Assembly (NCBI RefSeq): GCF_003573695.1
Contig: NC_039368.1
Span: 8,951,860-9,015,859 of the forward strand
Length of the DNA stretch: 64,000 bases
Source of the DNA: Papaver somniferum
Lineage: Eukaryota; Streptophyta; Magnoliopsida; Ranunculales; Papaveraceae
Reading direction: 5' to 3'
Made by a program: the position numbers and the translations under genes. Position 1 is the first letter of the stretch. Each line of letters opens with the position of its first letter. Shown here piece after piece: positions 1-11,979 of the stretch. The notes below the pieces were generated by a model that saw nothing but the letters and a program-made list of their open reading frames with translations, made no database searches and was not told the DNA's origin.

Positions 1-1252
1 GAAAACAACAACAACATATATTTCGTGATCTTGTGAGCAATAATATGGGACTACTTTTAGGAAGTCAAATAAAAAGTAACATGACATTCATTTAAACTTC
101 AATTGTTATACCAGCTAACCTGGTTCGTACTTTTATTTACAAAATTATCCCTAATTGCAGCATCACTAATATATAAATCTGATTGAACCGCTTACAAACT
201 TATATTTTGTTTATCGTCTAGACCAACGCTAGGCATTGTCTTTGTTCGGCGATACTGATGGTAGAGAAATTAGCCTTTCCTTTGTTTAACCTTTTCTTGG
301 GTCTTCAAACAACATAATTCCACGTTCATAGTTAGACTAAGATATGGTGATGCCACTGTAATACAGTGGTGAAGTCACTCTGTGATTTACTGTTCAAAGA
401 AAGAAAAAATGAAACTCATATTATTTTACCGCAAAACTTTCCCATGCCTCAAACATGTATCATTATCCCAAATTTGACAATGGTTGGTGGTCGAATAATT
501 TAATGATGAGAAGATTGTTCCCAAACGCTTTCAGCTGGACGGTAAATTGTCTCCTTCGAAAATAAAAGGTTCTATTGCTAGCAACGTATGAAAATAATGC
601 ATTGTAGCATAATGGTGTGTTCGCATCGTAATATGTTGAAGCCTGCGGACATCCAACATAAAATAAATTGGTGATAAGTGGAGTGTCTTTTCCATATTTA
701 AGTGCGTTATGGGGATATTAGTAATCACTTCACAAGCCCCCTCTAACAAGTGGACCTACGTAAGGGTAGTCGGTCATAAGGCAGACCAGTAATTCGGGTT
801 TTACCTTTTTTATGTGCAGTCCTAGCTGTGATACCATGTTAAAATTTACGGGCATCCAATTCCAGACCAATTGGTGATAAGTGGAGTGTCCCATCCATAT
901 TATATTGTAAGTTCATTATAGAACATTAGCAATGTGGAACAATAATCCTTCACAAAATACATCCGATCAAGTAAGCAATGCAACATAATGATGCATTCAC
1001 ATCATGATGGTTCCTCTGCTAAGCAATATAATGAAAATGATGTATTCTAGATATGATGCCTTTCAGCCAACATCCACTATATAAGTCTAATTTACATTTC
1101 TACATAGATATCCCGGGGGAGATTTACAATTGTCGCTCTCACTTTATTTGAATAAGCATTAAATTAAGTAAGCATCACAAGGTATGGATGATGCATGCAT
1201 CATCGGTAAAAAGAAAGAGCATAATGAATATGCATTCGCATCCTGATGCGTT
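1..1252. other. Unassigned AT-rich repeat-like DNA, no gene seen
   Basis: No convincing coding frame. A 22-base string beginning AATTGGTGATAAGTGG occurs at 666-687 and again at 869-890, about 203 bases apart. Loosely similar strings with GCATAATG and GCATTCGCAT cores recur near 605, 983 and 1229, with small palindromes such as CGCAT..ATGCG. This looks like an old, internally repetitive LTR or intergenic repeat into which the 1253-16389 element inserted. A stretch near 345-385 resembles the SINE at 54945, but only weakly. Confidence 0.4.
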
Positions 1253-2394
1253 TGATAGAATTTAAATTGTACCTAGAGTGCACGACTATCGATTGGATAG
1301 CATGTAAGTGGGGGTCGATGCACATGGACTAATTAATTGTGATCTTTGTTCTCTAATTAATTATATGAAACAAATAAGATTTGATTGAAAATATTAATTG
1401 AATTCAATAAAATTAAATAAAGAAGAAAATAAAAGTAAATCAGGGTTTTCAAAATCCACCAAGTTAATTATGTAACACATTAAAACATTAATTGAACTCA
1501 AGGAAATACTCATATTATCGCTCAAGACGATTTAGGATCAAACATGTACGTCTTGGAAAATGTGACATTAATTTTCATTGTCAATCAAAAAGGTATGATT
1601 TCATTCGCTTATAAAATATCAACAACCGAAGATTATTGAAAACTAATAAGAACGAAGCATTCTTTGAAGAGAAATTAATAAAACATTAAATCCACAAAAG
1701 CTGTACTTCGATAGAAAATACATGAATGTTATTACATAATAAAAATGGTTTCCTCCTTAACCCCAATGGAGACATTAATCCATTATTACAAAAGAAAATT
1801 AAAAGAATGCAATAAAAACACTACTACTTTTCTCAGACTCCGGACTCCCTTCCTTGATTGAATAACACGGTATATATGGGCCAAGAAGAATCCTACCTTC
1901 CATTTTAATTCTCATCATTTTAATCCTACCTTCCATTTCAATCCATGTGTTAAGTCATGATAAACCAATTATCCAATGATAGTATGCCACATCGTCCCTT
2001 TTTGCATCACTTTACACAAGTTAAAGGAAAATAATACCCAATATGTGAGAGAATATTTTGGATTATTTCTCATGCATGCCATTTATTTTCTCAAGTCTCC
2101 AAATCTCCGCGTATTTATTTTTGTGATGCATGTAGGCAATTCTTTCCTAATTCGTCCTTATTTCCTTAATGAGATAAAAGGAAGGATAAATTTGCATAGT
2201 CAAGGTGTCAACATTGTTACAATTACGTCTGCAGTTCGACACATTTGCTTCAATCAATGTTCGCTTTCGAAGTCGCTATTTTCTACGCATAAGCCCAGTT
2301 TTAACCATTTTTCGAGTCATAGCTCATTTTATTCATGTACCTACAAAAACAAAATAAATACCCAAATTAGTACAAAAATAAGCACCAACAAAAT

Positions 2395-5006
2395 TGTTAG
2401 AGCACTGCTCGGTCGAACTCGCAAGCATTGCTATCTCAAGATTGTTTGTCAAGTTTAGTTGATCAAAATTATAGTCTCGATTTGTAGTCTACTTATAGTT
2501 ATGTCTCGAATTAGGATAGAATGTGTAATTGAGCTTTAGACTTCACGGCGTTCATCGATTGAAGAAGAAGATCTACTGAGGAGAGCTTGGAGGAACTTCA
2601 TCAACAAAAGGTATGTGGAGACTAAATCTTATCTATTACTCAGAAGTATATTCTATTGTATCGCTTAATGAGACTAAGTCGTGATATATAGACTTTTACA
2701 TTATACACATTTGATATTTTGAGCTGAGTTTAACTCGGTTATCTATTTCTCGAAATATATGTTGGACACTTTTTTCTTTAACTATGTTCATCATTATTGT
2801 TGACGAGTTTAGTTGGAGACAATTTATTTGTTGGAAACTAAATAATAAGTCAAAAGATGATCATGTGGAAATTGCCTTGAAACGTCTTACATGATTTATG
2901 TGAGACAGTCATTTGATGTCGACTGGGGAAGTTTCGTATTGATCATTAGATCATTTGGAAATTACTTGAAGATAATAGTTTGTGTGAGACATCTATTGAC
3001 TTCTTCTAAGGATGTTTCAATGATTGAAATAGGAGTTTAGAACAATTAACCATGTCTGGATACAACACGGTATGCATACCTAGTATGTGAACTGTTTTGT
3101 AGTGATTTAAGTCCGGCAACCGTGTTTGCGTACCCAGTATGCGAACGGTTTTAACTTTTAAGGTCCGAGAATCTTGTTTGCATACCTAGTATGCGAGCGG
3201 TTCTATGTGAGTTGGGTCTGGGTCTATAGGTCGCGTACCTAGTATGCGAACGGCTGGACAAGCCCAAGGTCTAGAGTTGTTGTTTGCGTATCTAGTTTGC
3301 AAACACAATGGTTAAGTTCTAAATTCGGTTAAGTATGTTTTTCATACTCATGAAAAAATACATTTATAAATTAAGGAATGCAATATTTGAAAATCGTGGC
3401 TTAATGTTCATGAATTTATTCTTGTATAAGTACTTTGTACGATTACGAATCAATCCGATTTTGTTTCAATTTGTTTATCTCTATTTTTTATTTCTATGAG
3501 ATAATGAACAATTGGACAAATCTATTTGAAATACAATTAGATTAATTTGATTATCTTTCATGATTGATTGATCATCATATTTGATATAGAAGTGTTAGAT
3601 GAATGTGGTTAAGACAAAAGTGTTCATATTGATAACTTCGATTAACTGTTATTGAGCCAACTCAATATACACGTTTAGGTACGGTTACCTATATCTAAAT
3701 GAAGGTATATTTCATTTGTGTGTAACAAGCTAAGACCATCTAACGGTGGATATTAATTGCTTTATTTCTAAGCAGACTTAGCTTGAATCTTAAATCAAGA
3801 TTTCATCTAACATTGAATATTAAATTCTTTGTTACTAAGTTATCTTAGCTTTGATTGAAAGCAAACCCTGATTTGAAAGACTACATAAGGGAGAACCCTA
3901 ACAACTGGAAAACCTAATCCCGACACTTTCCTTTTTCCTAGTTGCGACTAGAGTCGATTCTCCTTTAACCTAGGTTTTTCCAAAACCATATTAGGTTAAC
4001 GACTTGAAGACTTCATTTGGGATTCGTGAAGCCAGATCCAATTATTTTCTCTATAGTTGTGTATTCTGATCTTACTTGTTCTATCGTATTGAGTACTACA
4101 TTCTCTAAGATTTGCTCGATATTTATCTCCAATATGTAAGATATAAAAAGTAATCACAAAGTTCTTCATCTCAGACTTTGTGGTTCCGCAATAACTTTAT
4201 ACTACCATATAGTTAAGTTATTGTGAGGTGATTGATATTTATAGGATGCTCTTCGGGAGTATAAGACTGTATTATCAATTGGTTCATGTTCACCTTGATT
4301 TACCATAAGACGCAATGAAACTTCTTAGGTATTTCTATGGGAGATAGATTTATTTCTTAGAATAGACTTATCTATGGGAGACAGATTTGTTTATAAGTCT
4401 TCTCCTTTGGGTGGTAGCAACTCTTAGTTGTGGGTGAGATCAGCTAAGGGAATCAAGTGCGCAGAATCCGACGTGGTTCTAGAGGCCTAAGGAATGTGAC
4501 TATACCTTAATCGGTGTGAGAATTGGTTAGGTCTCAACTACATTCCAGTCTGAAGTTAACTTGTAGTAGGATAGTGTCTGTAGCGTCTTAATACAATGTG
4601 GTGTTCAAATCTGGACTAGGTCCCAGGGTTTTCCTACATTTGCGGTTTCCTTGGTAACAAAATTTATGGTGTATGTGTTATTTCTTTACGGCATTATATT
4701 TTTATATAATTGAAATATCATAGGTTGTGCATAGCTCAATCAATTGGTAAATCCGACCTTTGTTTGTTGGATATAAATTGACTGACACTTATACATTGGT
4801 CTTTGGTACCGTCCAAGTATTTCTCACATCAATCAAACTTGTAGATTTCTATCTGTTTGATTTGAGAAGAAAAAGATATAACTGTTTGATATCTTTCTTG
4901 GTTGAGATCGCTTTATAAGATGGTTCTCTTGGAATAATATTGGAATTAGTCCATACAGATTTCCAAACGAATTATCAGGTGAAGTTGTTATAACCCCACT
5001 TTTTCA
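2395..5006 (+). mobile_element. Solo LTR of a SIRE/Maximus-like Ty1-Copia element
   Basis: Begins TGTTAGAGCACTGCTCGG and ends CCACTTTTTCA, matching the other LTRs at 9633 and 27035. No PBS or internal sequence follows. The interrupted host sequence, compared with the uninterrupted LTR copy at about 16345, shows a 5-base target duplication AATAT. The left copy at 2390-2394 now reads AAAAT and the right copy at 5007-5011 reads AATAT. It contains five units of a roughly 53-base repeat at 3074-3306. Confidence 0.85.
3074..3306 (+). repeat. Five-unit ~53-base tandem repeat inside the Copia LTR
   Basis: Near-palindromic cores of the type GCGTACCTAGTATGCGAAC start at about 3074, 3128, 3180, 3233 and 3286, with 52-54 bases between starts. 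The last unit is the most diverged. Arrays of related but different cores sit at a similar LTR offset in the copies at 9633, 27035 and 61664. Confidence 0.8.
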
Positions 5007-5052
5007 AATATATAATATCAAGAATAATTAAGACACAAATATGTGTCTATCA

Positions 5053-5570
5053 AATACCCCAAGCCTATATTTGCTTGTCCTCGAGCAAAACTAAAATAAA
5101 AATCCTAACTCACTGTCGTAGGTAATGCGACTGCACTTAGTGTGTGTAACAATCCTTTTAACCCATAGGTGGCCCTAGTGGCCGAGTTATAGTCTTGCGA
5201 GGGTTTACACTGTACCCACAAAACCTAACTAGTCATAATCCGAAAAGATATGAGGACATAAATTTCTCGACTTATCGCCAAGTAATTAGAGTACAAGAGA
5301 AGAAACATCTACCACAATATCCACTAAAAAGCGGGAGAGATCCATTCAACAAAAAAGTAGAAAGATCCGTTAAAAAACTGGAACAACAACAAAAGATATT
5401 TTACCGCTCAATCAACGGAGAGATGTCCACTTAACAGTGGAATTAACATCGAGAGAGAGAGACCCTCTCAACAACTGGTCTTGTCCACTCAACATCGAAT
5501 AAAGAGAAAGTATCGTGACGAGTTGAACCAGTGACAAATAGATTTTCTGCCAGATGGAAAGCGGACTAAC
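5053..5570. other. Internal segment of the gypsy-like element, non-coding
   Basis: Lies between the 3' LTR and the nested Del-like element. The purine tract is at its left edge. There is a short GA-rich run near 5448. Short frames exist on both strands, but none shows a recognisable domain. Confidence 0.5.
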
Positions 5571-6919
5571 TGTAACACACTGTGTTTTTAGCATGGCGCA
5601 TGTTAAAAGATGCGCCATGGCCTGAGATGAAGCTTCATCTAAAGCTTTTGTTGCGTGGTAAGCGGTAGATTGGCTTAAGGCAAATGTCGCGCCAAAATGG
5701 CGCATTATATTTGGAATTTGGCCAAGGGTCAACGTTGCATCATCATGATGCATTAGACCAGTTGGGTAGCGTAATCGTTGCGCATTACGAAATTTATTGG
5801 CCTAGAGCCAATATTGCACAATCATTGTGCATCAGGACATAGAGGGCTGGAAGAACGAGTGGTGCACAATCATTGTGCGATCATTGCGAATTAACACAAT
5901 CATTGCGAAGTAACACAATCATTGCGATGAACGGTGAAGCAGTCATGTCAATTTTCTCCCCTAAACATACTTGTAGAAATTCCATTAAGACATATATAGG
6001 GAGGGGTACTTGGTTGAAGGTGCATATGCGGACTATGTACCAAGTAAGCTTCATAGCTTAGCCGGAAGAGTATATATGATGCCTAAGTCTCATTATAGCT
6101 GTGTAGCCTTGCAAAGAGGGAATTTAATGCTTAGGCATAACCATACCATGTCGCGGACCCGATGATGCATAATCATTGTGCATCTTGATGGAATGGTCTA
6201 CAGAACAGGCTATTACCATTTTTTCTAGGTTACGAGCCTTGCAAACGAGTTGGTTAAGCTTATGTCCCTTAGAGGATGAAATACGGTCTGTGCTTGATCC
6301 CTTTAGAGTATGGAAGGTTACGTAGGAAGCCACAATGAGTTGCAGCATTGCCGGTCCAGCACTTTGTCGCTCATATCATCTAATTGCGAGATGATTACGG
6401 TAGATTGTCCCCTAATATCATCTAAGCTCGGTATCTCGATGCAAGAGATGATTGTAGTCAAGCTTGATGAGGCTTAGTTGCATGCCAGCAAGTGGATGCT
6501 CATGCTTCCTATCAAGCTATGTAGAGTTGGTAAACAAGATAAGGTAGGGAATGGCAAGGGATTGGTAAGGCCTATTCCAAATTCCAAGGCTCACGCCTGA
6601 ACAAGAATCGGTGGTATGACGGTTGCTCAGCTATATAAGAAATTCAGTGATGAATTCCCTTCGTAGAGGCGAGCTAGTGATGCATGCGATATGCATCAGC
6701 CTTGGCCTTATGGCCCTAGACCCTTTAGTGGACAAGTGTAAGTTTTGGAACGGTGTGGAAGCTAAGTTAGCCGCATCATGATCCACGAGCATGCTTGCAA
6801 GAGAAGATGGGCGTGCATTTTCCTAGCTTTGAGGGCCGGATCGTATCTTTATCATGGCGCACCGGGGGAGTTATGGCCTGCGGGGCAACGTGCCAAAGGC
6901 GTAATTTTTCGGTCCGTCA
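5571..6919 (+). repeat. 5' LTR of the Del-like element
   Basis: Starts TGTAACACACTG and ends GGTCCGTCA. It contains GCACAATCATTGTGC-type palindromes and a short run of about 19-base units (CACAATCATTGCGAA..) at about 5863-5930. The second LTR has more of these units. Confidence 0.85.
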
Positions 6920-7657
6920 CGGTTGGTATCAGATCCAGGTTCCGAGAAAACACTAGGATTGTGCGGAGTGGACTCGTCAAACCAGTATTTTCCCTTCAAA
7001 GGGAAATAAAGTTGGAGAGTACGCCAACTTTTGCACGGAAAAGAGTTTGTAACTGCTATACCAGTTACTATGTGAATCGAGTTGAGATTGTTTGAGTGCT
7101 GTGAGTTTGTCGGGCCTAAGTGGCACCCCACTTACGGTGGATATCCGGAATACCATCTGGCACGGTGGGTAGACAATGGGACTAATCATCCCCACACGTT
7201 GGCAACTGTCCAAGGGTGTGCGTTGTCAGGGCCGGCTAGCATCCCACTTACGAGTGGCAACCTGGATGACCGTCAGGAACGGTGGGCAACTGGAAACTGT
7301 TCCACAAAGTACTGTGCTAAAATATTGTCATTTCGATGACATCTTTAAACTTGTGAACCTTAGGGATTCCTGGGTGGTAGTATGAGATGCCATCTAGGAT
7401 ACCTGGTCGAGATATCCTCTTCGCACTGGCCAATTGCGATCCTTGGTATTCTTGTGAGAAATTTTGGATTCCTGGGAAGGCGGTATGGGACGGTTGCTCA
7501 GAAGATCTAATTTGTTGTTCACGATAACTTGAAGAAACCCGTAATTTCTGAGCATCTGGTATGAGACTTTTGCTCAGGAAATCCAAATCGAAGAGATTGT
7601 CCACAATAGTTTTTGGTTTTGAATTTCGGGGACGAAATTCTTTAAAGGGGTGAAGAG
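6920..7657 (+). other. Internal region of the Del-like element (PBS to purine tract)
   Basis: The PBS TGGTATCAGATCC starts at 6924 and the purine-rich tract ends at about 7657. The short overlapping frames in between have no gag, protease, RT or integrase motifs. Several phrases such as GGAACGGTGGGCAACTGG recur in altered form, so it looks like non-coding filler. Confidence 0.7.
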
Positions 7658-9064
7658 TTTAACACCCTGTGTTTTTAGCATGGCGCAAGATAAAAGATGC
7701 ACCATGGCCTGAGATGAAGCTTCATCTAAAGCTTATGGTGCGTGGTACGCGGTAGATTGGATTAAGGCAAATGTCGCGCCAAAATGACGCATTATGTTTG
7801 GCATTTGGCCAAGGGTCAATGTTGCATCATCATGATTCATTAGGACAGTTGGATATGTGGCCTGGAGTTTGCAGCGTAATCATTGCACATTACGAAAGTT
7901 ATTGGCCTAGAGCCAATATTGCACAATCATTGTGCATCAGGACATAGAGGGCTGGCAGAACGAGTGGTGCACAATCATTGTGCGCAATCATTGAGAATTA
8001 ACACAATCACTGTGAAGTAACACAATCATTGCGAATTAAAACAATCATTGCGAAGTAACGCAATCATTTCGATGAACAGTGAAGCAGGCATGTCAATTTT
8101 CTCCCCTAAACATACTTGTAGAAATTCCATTAAGACGTATATAGGGAGGGGTACTTGGTTGAAGGTGCATATGGGGACTATGTACCAAGTAAGCTTCATA
8201 GCTTATCCGGAAGATTATAAATGATTCCTAAGGCTCATTATAGTTGCGTAGCCTTGCGAAGAGGGCATTTGATGCTTAGGAATCACCATGCCATGTCGCG
8301 GACCCGATGATGCATAATCATTGTGCGTCTTGACGGAATGGCCTACGGACCAGGCTATTACCATTTTTGCTAGGCTACGGGCCTTGCAAACGATTTGGTT
8401 AATCTTCTGTCCCTTCGAGGATGAACTACGGTCTGTGCTTGATCCCTTTAGAGTAGGGAAGGGTACGTAGGCAGCAGCAATGAGTTGCAGCATTGTCGGT
8501 CCAGCACTTTGTCGCTCATATCATCTAATTGCGAGATGATTGCGGAAGATTGGCCCCTCATATCATCTAAGCTCGGTAGCTCGATGCAAGAGATGATTGT
8601 GGTCAAGCTTGATGAGGCTTAGTTGCATGCCAGTAAGTGGATGCTCATGCTTCCTATCAAGCTACGTAGAGTTGGGAAACGAGGTAAGGTAGGGAATGGA
8701 AAGGGCTTAGTGCGGCTTATGCCAAAGTCCAAGGCTCACGCCTGGACAAGACTCGGCGGTATGACGGTTGCTCAGCTAGATAGGAAATTTAGTGATGAAT
8801 TCCCTACAAAGAGGAGAGCTAGTGATGCATGAAAAATGCATCAGCCTTGGCCTTATGGCCCTAGACCCTTTAGCGGACAAGGGTAAGTTTTGGAACGGTG
8901 TGGAAGCTAAGTTAGCCGCATCATGCTCCACGAGCATGCTTGCAAGGTCATATGGGCGTGCATTTGTCTATGTTTGAGGACCAGATTGTAACTTCATCAT
9001 GGCGCACCGGGGGAGTTACGACCTGCGGGGAAACGCGCCAAAGACATAATTTTCCGGTCCGTCA
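7658..9064 (+). repeat. 3' LTR of the Del-like element
   Basis: Begins TTTAACACCCTG, evidently a mutated TGTAACAC, and ends GGTCCGTCA. It aligns along its length with 5571-6919 but carries a longer CAATCATTG array at about 7967-8065. Confidence 0.85.
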
Positions 9065-9632
9065 CACTAATAGAGCAACCAACATGCATTTATCCTCGAC
9101 TTTCTCATAATGCTCAATCCTCGTCTTCGGGTACAACTGTTGAATTTCTTAGAAGTTTGACATTTTATTAACTTTTCTTCTTAATTTCTTGTTGCTCAAA
9201 TCTTCTTTAGTTTTCTCTTCCCTTGGCCTTATATAAATAACAAACTAATTACAAAATCTAAATGCAAATATTTTTTCTTTCTCTTTTTTTTTTTTTGATT
9301 TTTTTTTAAATTAATATGGCCACGAGAGAATGTTTTTTTTTTAATTAATACTATCTCCGTTTCTGGAAAAGCGTTACTTTCACTTTTAATTTTAGCCTAA
9401 AATAGGCCAAATTGATAAAGTGAAAGTAACATTTTTCCAAAAATGGAGGGAGTATTAACGTGGCCATGATAGAAGTACTTTTACTACTTGGATCTTCACG
9501 ACTTGTAATGTCTTAATATCATAAATATCAGCAAATTTCATGGTTTGATTTTCTTTGCTCTTGTAATTAATTCTTCAACCTTGATTAAGATTTTTTTTCT
9601 TCCTTGTATTGTTTCTTTTAAACCTCGAAAGT
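9065..9632. other. Internal segment of the gypsy-like element with a MITE
   Basis: A non-coding T/A-rich stretch of the outer element. It holds the Stowaway-like MITE at 9349-9454 and ends at the left target duplication (AAAGT, 9628-9632) of the next solo LTR. Confidence 0.5.
9349..9454. mobile_element. Stowaway-like MITE
   Basis: About 106 bases with inverted ends: CTATCTCCGTTTCTGGAAAA on the left, and TTTTTCCAAAAATGGAGGGA running into AGTA on the right. TA flanks both sides. The consensus end CTCCCTCCGTTTC is typical of plant Tc1/mariner-derived Stowaway elements. Confidence 0.75.
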
Positions 9633-11974
9633 TGTTAGAGCACTGCTCGGTCGAACTCGCAAGCGTTGCTATCTCAATCTTGTTGTCAAGTTTAGTTGCC
9701 AAAACTATAAGTTTTGATTTCCAGTCTACTTATAGCTAAGTCTCGGACTAGGATAGAAAGTGTAGTTGAGCCCCATACTCCATGGTGATCATCATACAAA
9801 GACGAAGAACTACTCAAGGAACTGGTTGAACTTCATCGACTAAAAGGTATGTGGAGACTTGAACTTATCTATCATTCAAAAGTCTCTCTACTTTATCTCC
9901 TATATTGAGACAAAAGTCGTATTGCTATATAGACTTTGATTATACACATTTTCTCTTTTGAGCTGAGTTTATCTCTCTTATATATTTCTCGAAATATGTG
10001 TTGGTAAGCTTTCACTTTGGCCAAGTTCGTCTTTACTAGTGACGAAAGTTATATTAGTTTCAATTACTTGAAAATCGCTTTGACGAAAAATAGCTTGTGA
10101 ACAACAACTATATAATGTCCTATAAGAATGTTTCAATGATTGAAATGAGAGTTCAGAATATATAACCTTGAATGGATATAAAAATTGTGTGATAACTCAT
10201 ACGTGTGTAAGTCCTTATTCCTTGAACCAAAGTATGCGTACTTTACTGCTCAGGAAAACTGGAACTGAAGTCCGCGTACCAGTGCGCGCACTGTCGAAAG
10301 TTCACGTCCCGTGAATTTTTGCTGGAGTTTGCGAACTGAAACAAACTCAATCCGGGTACTTAAGTTCGCATACCAGTATGCGTACTTAAGTGGGTTATTT
10401 TCTAAAAACGATTATTCGTGAACTTAAACTTATATAAACTAAGGAATGCATATTTGCAAACCGTGGCTATAAAGTTCATGAATTCATTCGAGTGAATCAA
10501 ATTGTTTTTGCTTCAATTGTGTCTTATATACTTCTATGAGATCTAAGCAATTGAAAAACTCTCTTACTAGTTCTCTTGAGTCCTTTGAACTAGTTATGGT
10601 GAAGATGAATATGGTTGATATGAAAGTGCTCATATGGATAACCATTTGGTTAACTATTGTTGAACCAACTAAGTGTACATGTTTAGGTATGGTTACACAA
10701 ACCTAAATAAACGTGCATTTCATTCGTGTGTAACAAGCTAAGTTCGATCTAACAGTTGAAAGATATTAGATTGAATCTAATCAGGTTTTCATCTAACAGT
10801 GAATATTGAATGCTTTGTTGCCAAGGTAACTTAGATTGCAAACCCTGATTTGAAAGACTATATAAAAGAGAGCTCTAGCAACCGGGAAGCCTAATCCCCG
10901 CACCTTCTATGTGATACTAGTTGATAGAGTCGATTCTCCTTTAACCTTAAGTTTCTATCGAGACCCTATAGGTTAACAACTTGAAGACTTCATTGGGATT
11001 GTGAAGCAAGACCCAACTATTTTCTCTGTAGTTGCGTGATCTGATCTTGATGTTTCTATCGTATTAAGTACAATCATATGATTGTCTTGAGATTGATTTC
11101 TCCGATAGGCAAGATATAAAAGAAGTCACAAACATCTTCGTCTCATCGTTTGTGATTCTGTAATATCTTCTTTCGCTAGTGGATTTAGATTATTGTGAGG
11201 TGAATGATAATTTTAGGCTGTTCTTCGGGAATATAAGTTTGGGTTATCATTTGGTTCCTGTTCACCTTGATTTATCAAAAGACGGAACAAAAACTTGTAG
11301 GTAATTCTGTGGGAGACAGATTTATCTATTATTGTATACTTTTCTGTGTGATACAGATTTGTTTATTAAAGTCTTCGACTTTGGGTCGTAGAAACTCTTA
11401 GTTGTGGGTGAGATAAGCTAAGGGAATCAAGTGCGTAGTATCCTGCTGGGATCAGAGACGTAAGGAGTGCAACTATACCTTGGATCAGTGTGAGATTGAT
11501 TGGGGTTCAACTATAGTCCAGACCGAAGTTAGTTTTTAGTAGGATAGTGTGTGTAGCGGCTTAATACAGTGTGTGTTCAATCTGGACTAGGTCCCGAGGT
11601 TTTTCTGCACTTCTGGTGTCTGTGTTATTTCTTTTCCGCATCATATTTTGTTATATAATTGAAATATCACAGGTTGTGTGTTGAATTAATCAATTGGAAA
11701 ATCCGACCTTTAGTTGTTGATTGAAATTGATTGATACTTGAACAATGGTCTTTGGTACCGTTCAAGTGATTTTCTCTTGTGTTCAATTGGACTCACAGAT
11801 TTCTATTTGCTTGAGTAAGTATTGAATCGAGAAATTGAGATATCACTCTTTGATATACTTTTATCAAGATTGAGTCTGACTGTCTAGTTGATTCTCTTAA
11901 AAGTATATTGGAGTTTGTCCATACAAATTTCTAAGAGAAATATTGGGTGTGGTTGTTAGACCCCCGCTTTTTCA
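9633..11974 (+). mobile_element. Solo LTR, SIRE/Maximus-like Copia, perfect target duplication
   Basis: Begins TGTTAGAGCACTGCTCGG and ends CCCGCTTTTTCA. It is flanked by a perfect 5-base duplication AAAGT (9628-9632 and 11975-11979). Because the duplication is intact and no internal sequence remains, this solo LTR arose by recombination between the two LTRs of one inserted element. Its variable motif array, of the form GTTCGCATACCAGTATGCG, is at about 10228-10400. Confidence 0.9.
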
Positions 11975-11979
11975 AAAGT

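Larger units (their letters stand above)
1253..5052 (-). repeat. 3' LTR of the gypsy-like element (interrupted)
   Basis: Starts TGATAG and ends CTATCA, like 15217-16389, and is similar to it throughout. The solo Copia LTR at 2395-5006 plus its duplicated 5 bases splits it, so the LTR itself is about 1.18 kb. The frame at 1976-2458, which also occurs in the other LTR at about 15928-16122, is a chance frame inside the LTR and not a gene. Confidence 0.85.
5571..9064 (+). mobile_element. Small Del/Tekay-like gypsy element without coding capacity
   Basis: Two direct LTRs, 5571-6919 and 7658-9064, flank only 738 internal bases. The initiator-Met type PBS TGGTATCAGATCC is at 6924-6936. Before the second LTR comes the typical chromovirus 3' signature (GGGGACGAAATTCTTTAAAG at about 7629-7648) leading into the start of the LTR. 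ACTAA occurs at 5565-5569 and 9066-9070, one base outside the TG and CA ends on each side, and is most simply the target duplication. No gag or pol frame exists, so mobility would need enzymes from a relative. It is nested in the minus-strand gypsy-like element. Confidence 0.85.

Noticed and set aside
345..390. Possible SINE related to the one at 54945
   Set aside because: Similarity covers only a short part; no clear B box or A-tail.
1976..2458. 160-codon frame beginning MIVCHIVPF, with a related frame at 15928-16122
   Set aside because: Both lie inside the two LTRs of the gypsy-like element and are similar only because the LTRs are. The first runs on into the inserted solo LTR.
5412..8832. 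Several 60-105 codon frames on both strands
   Set aside because: They lie in the LTRs and interior of the Del-like element, overlap one another and show no domain.
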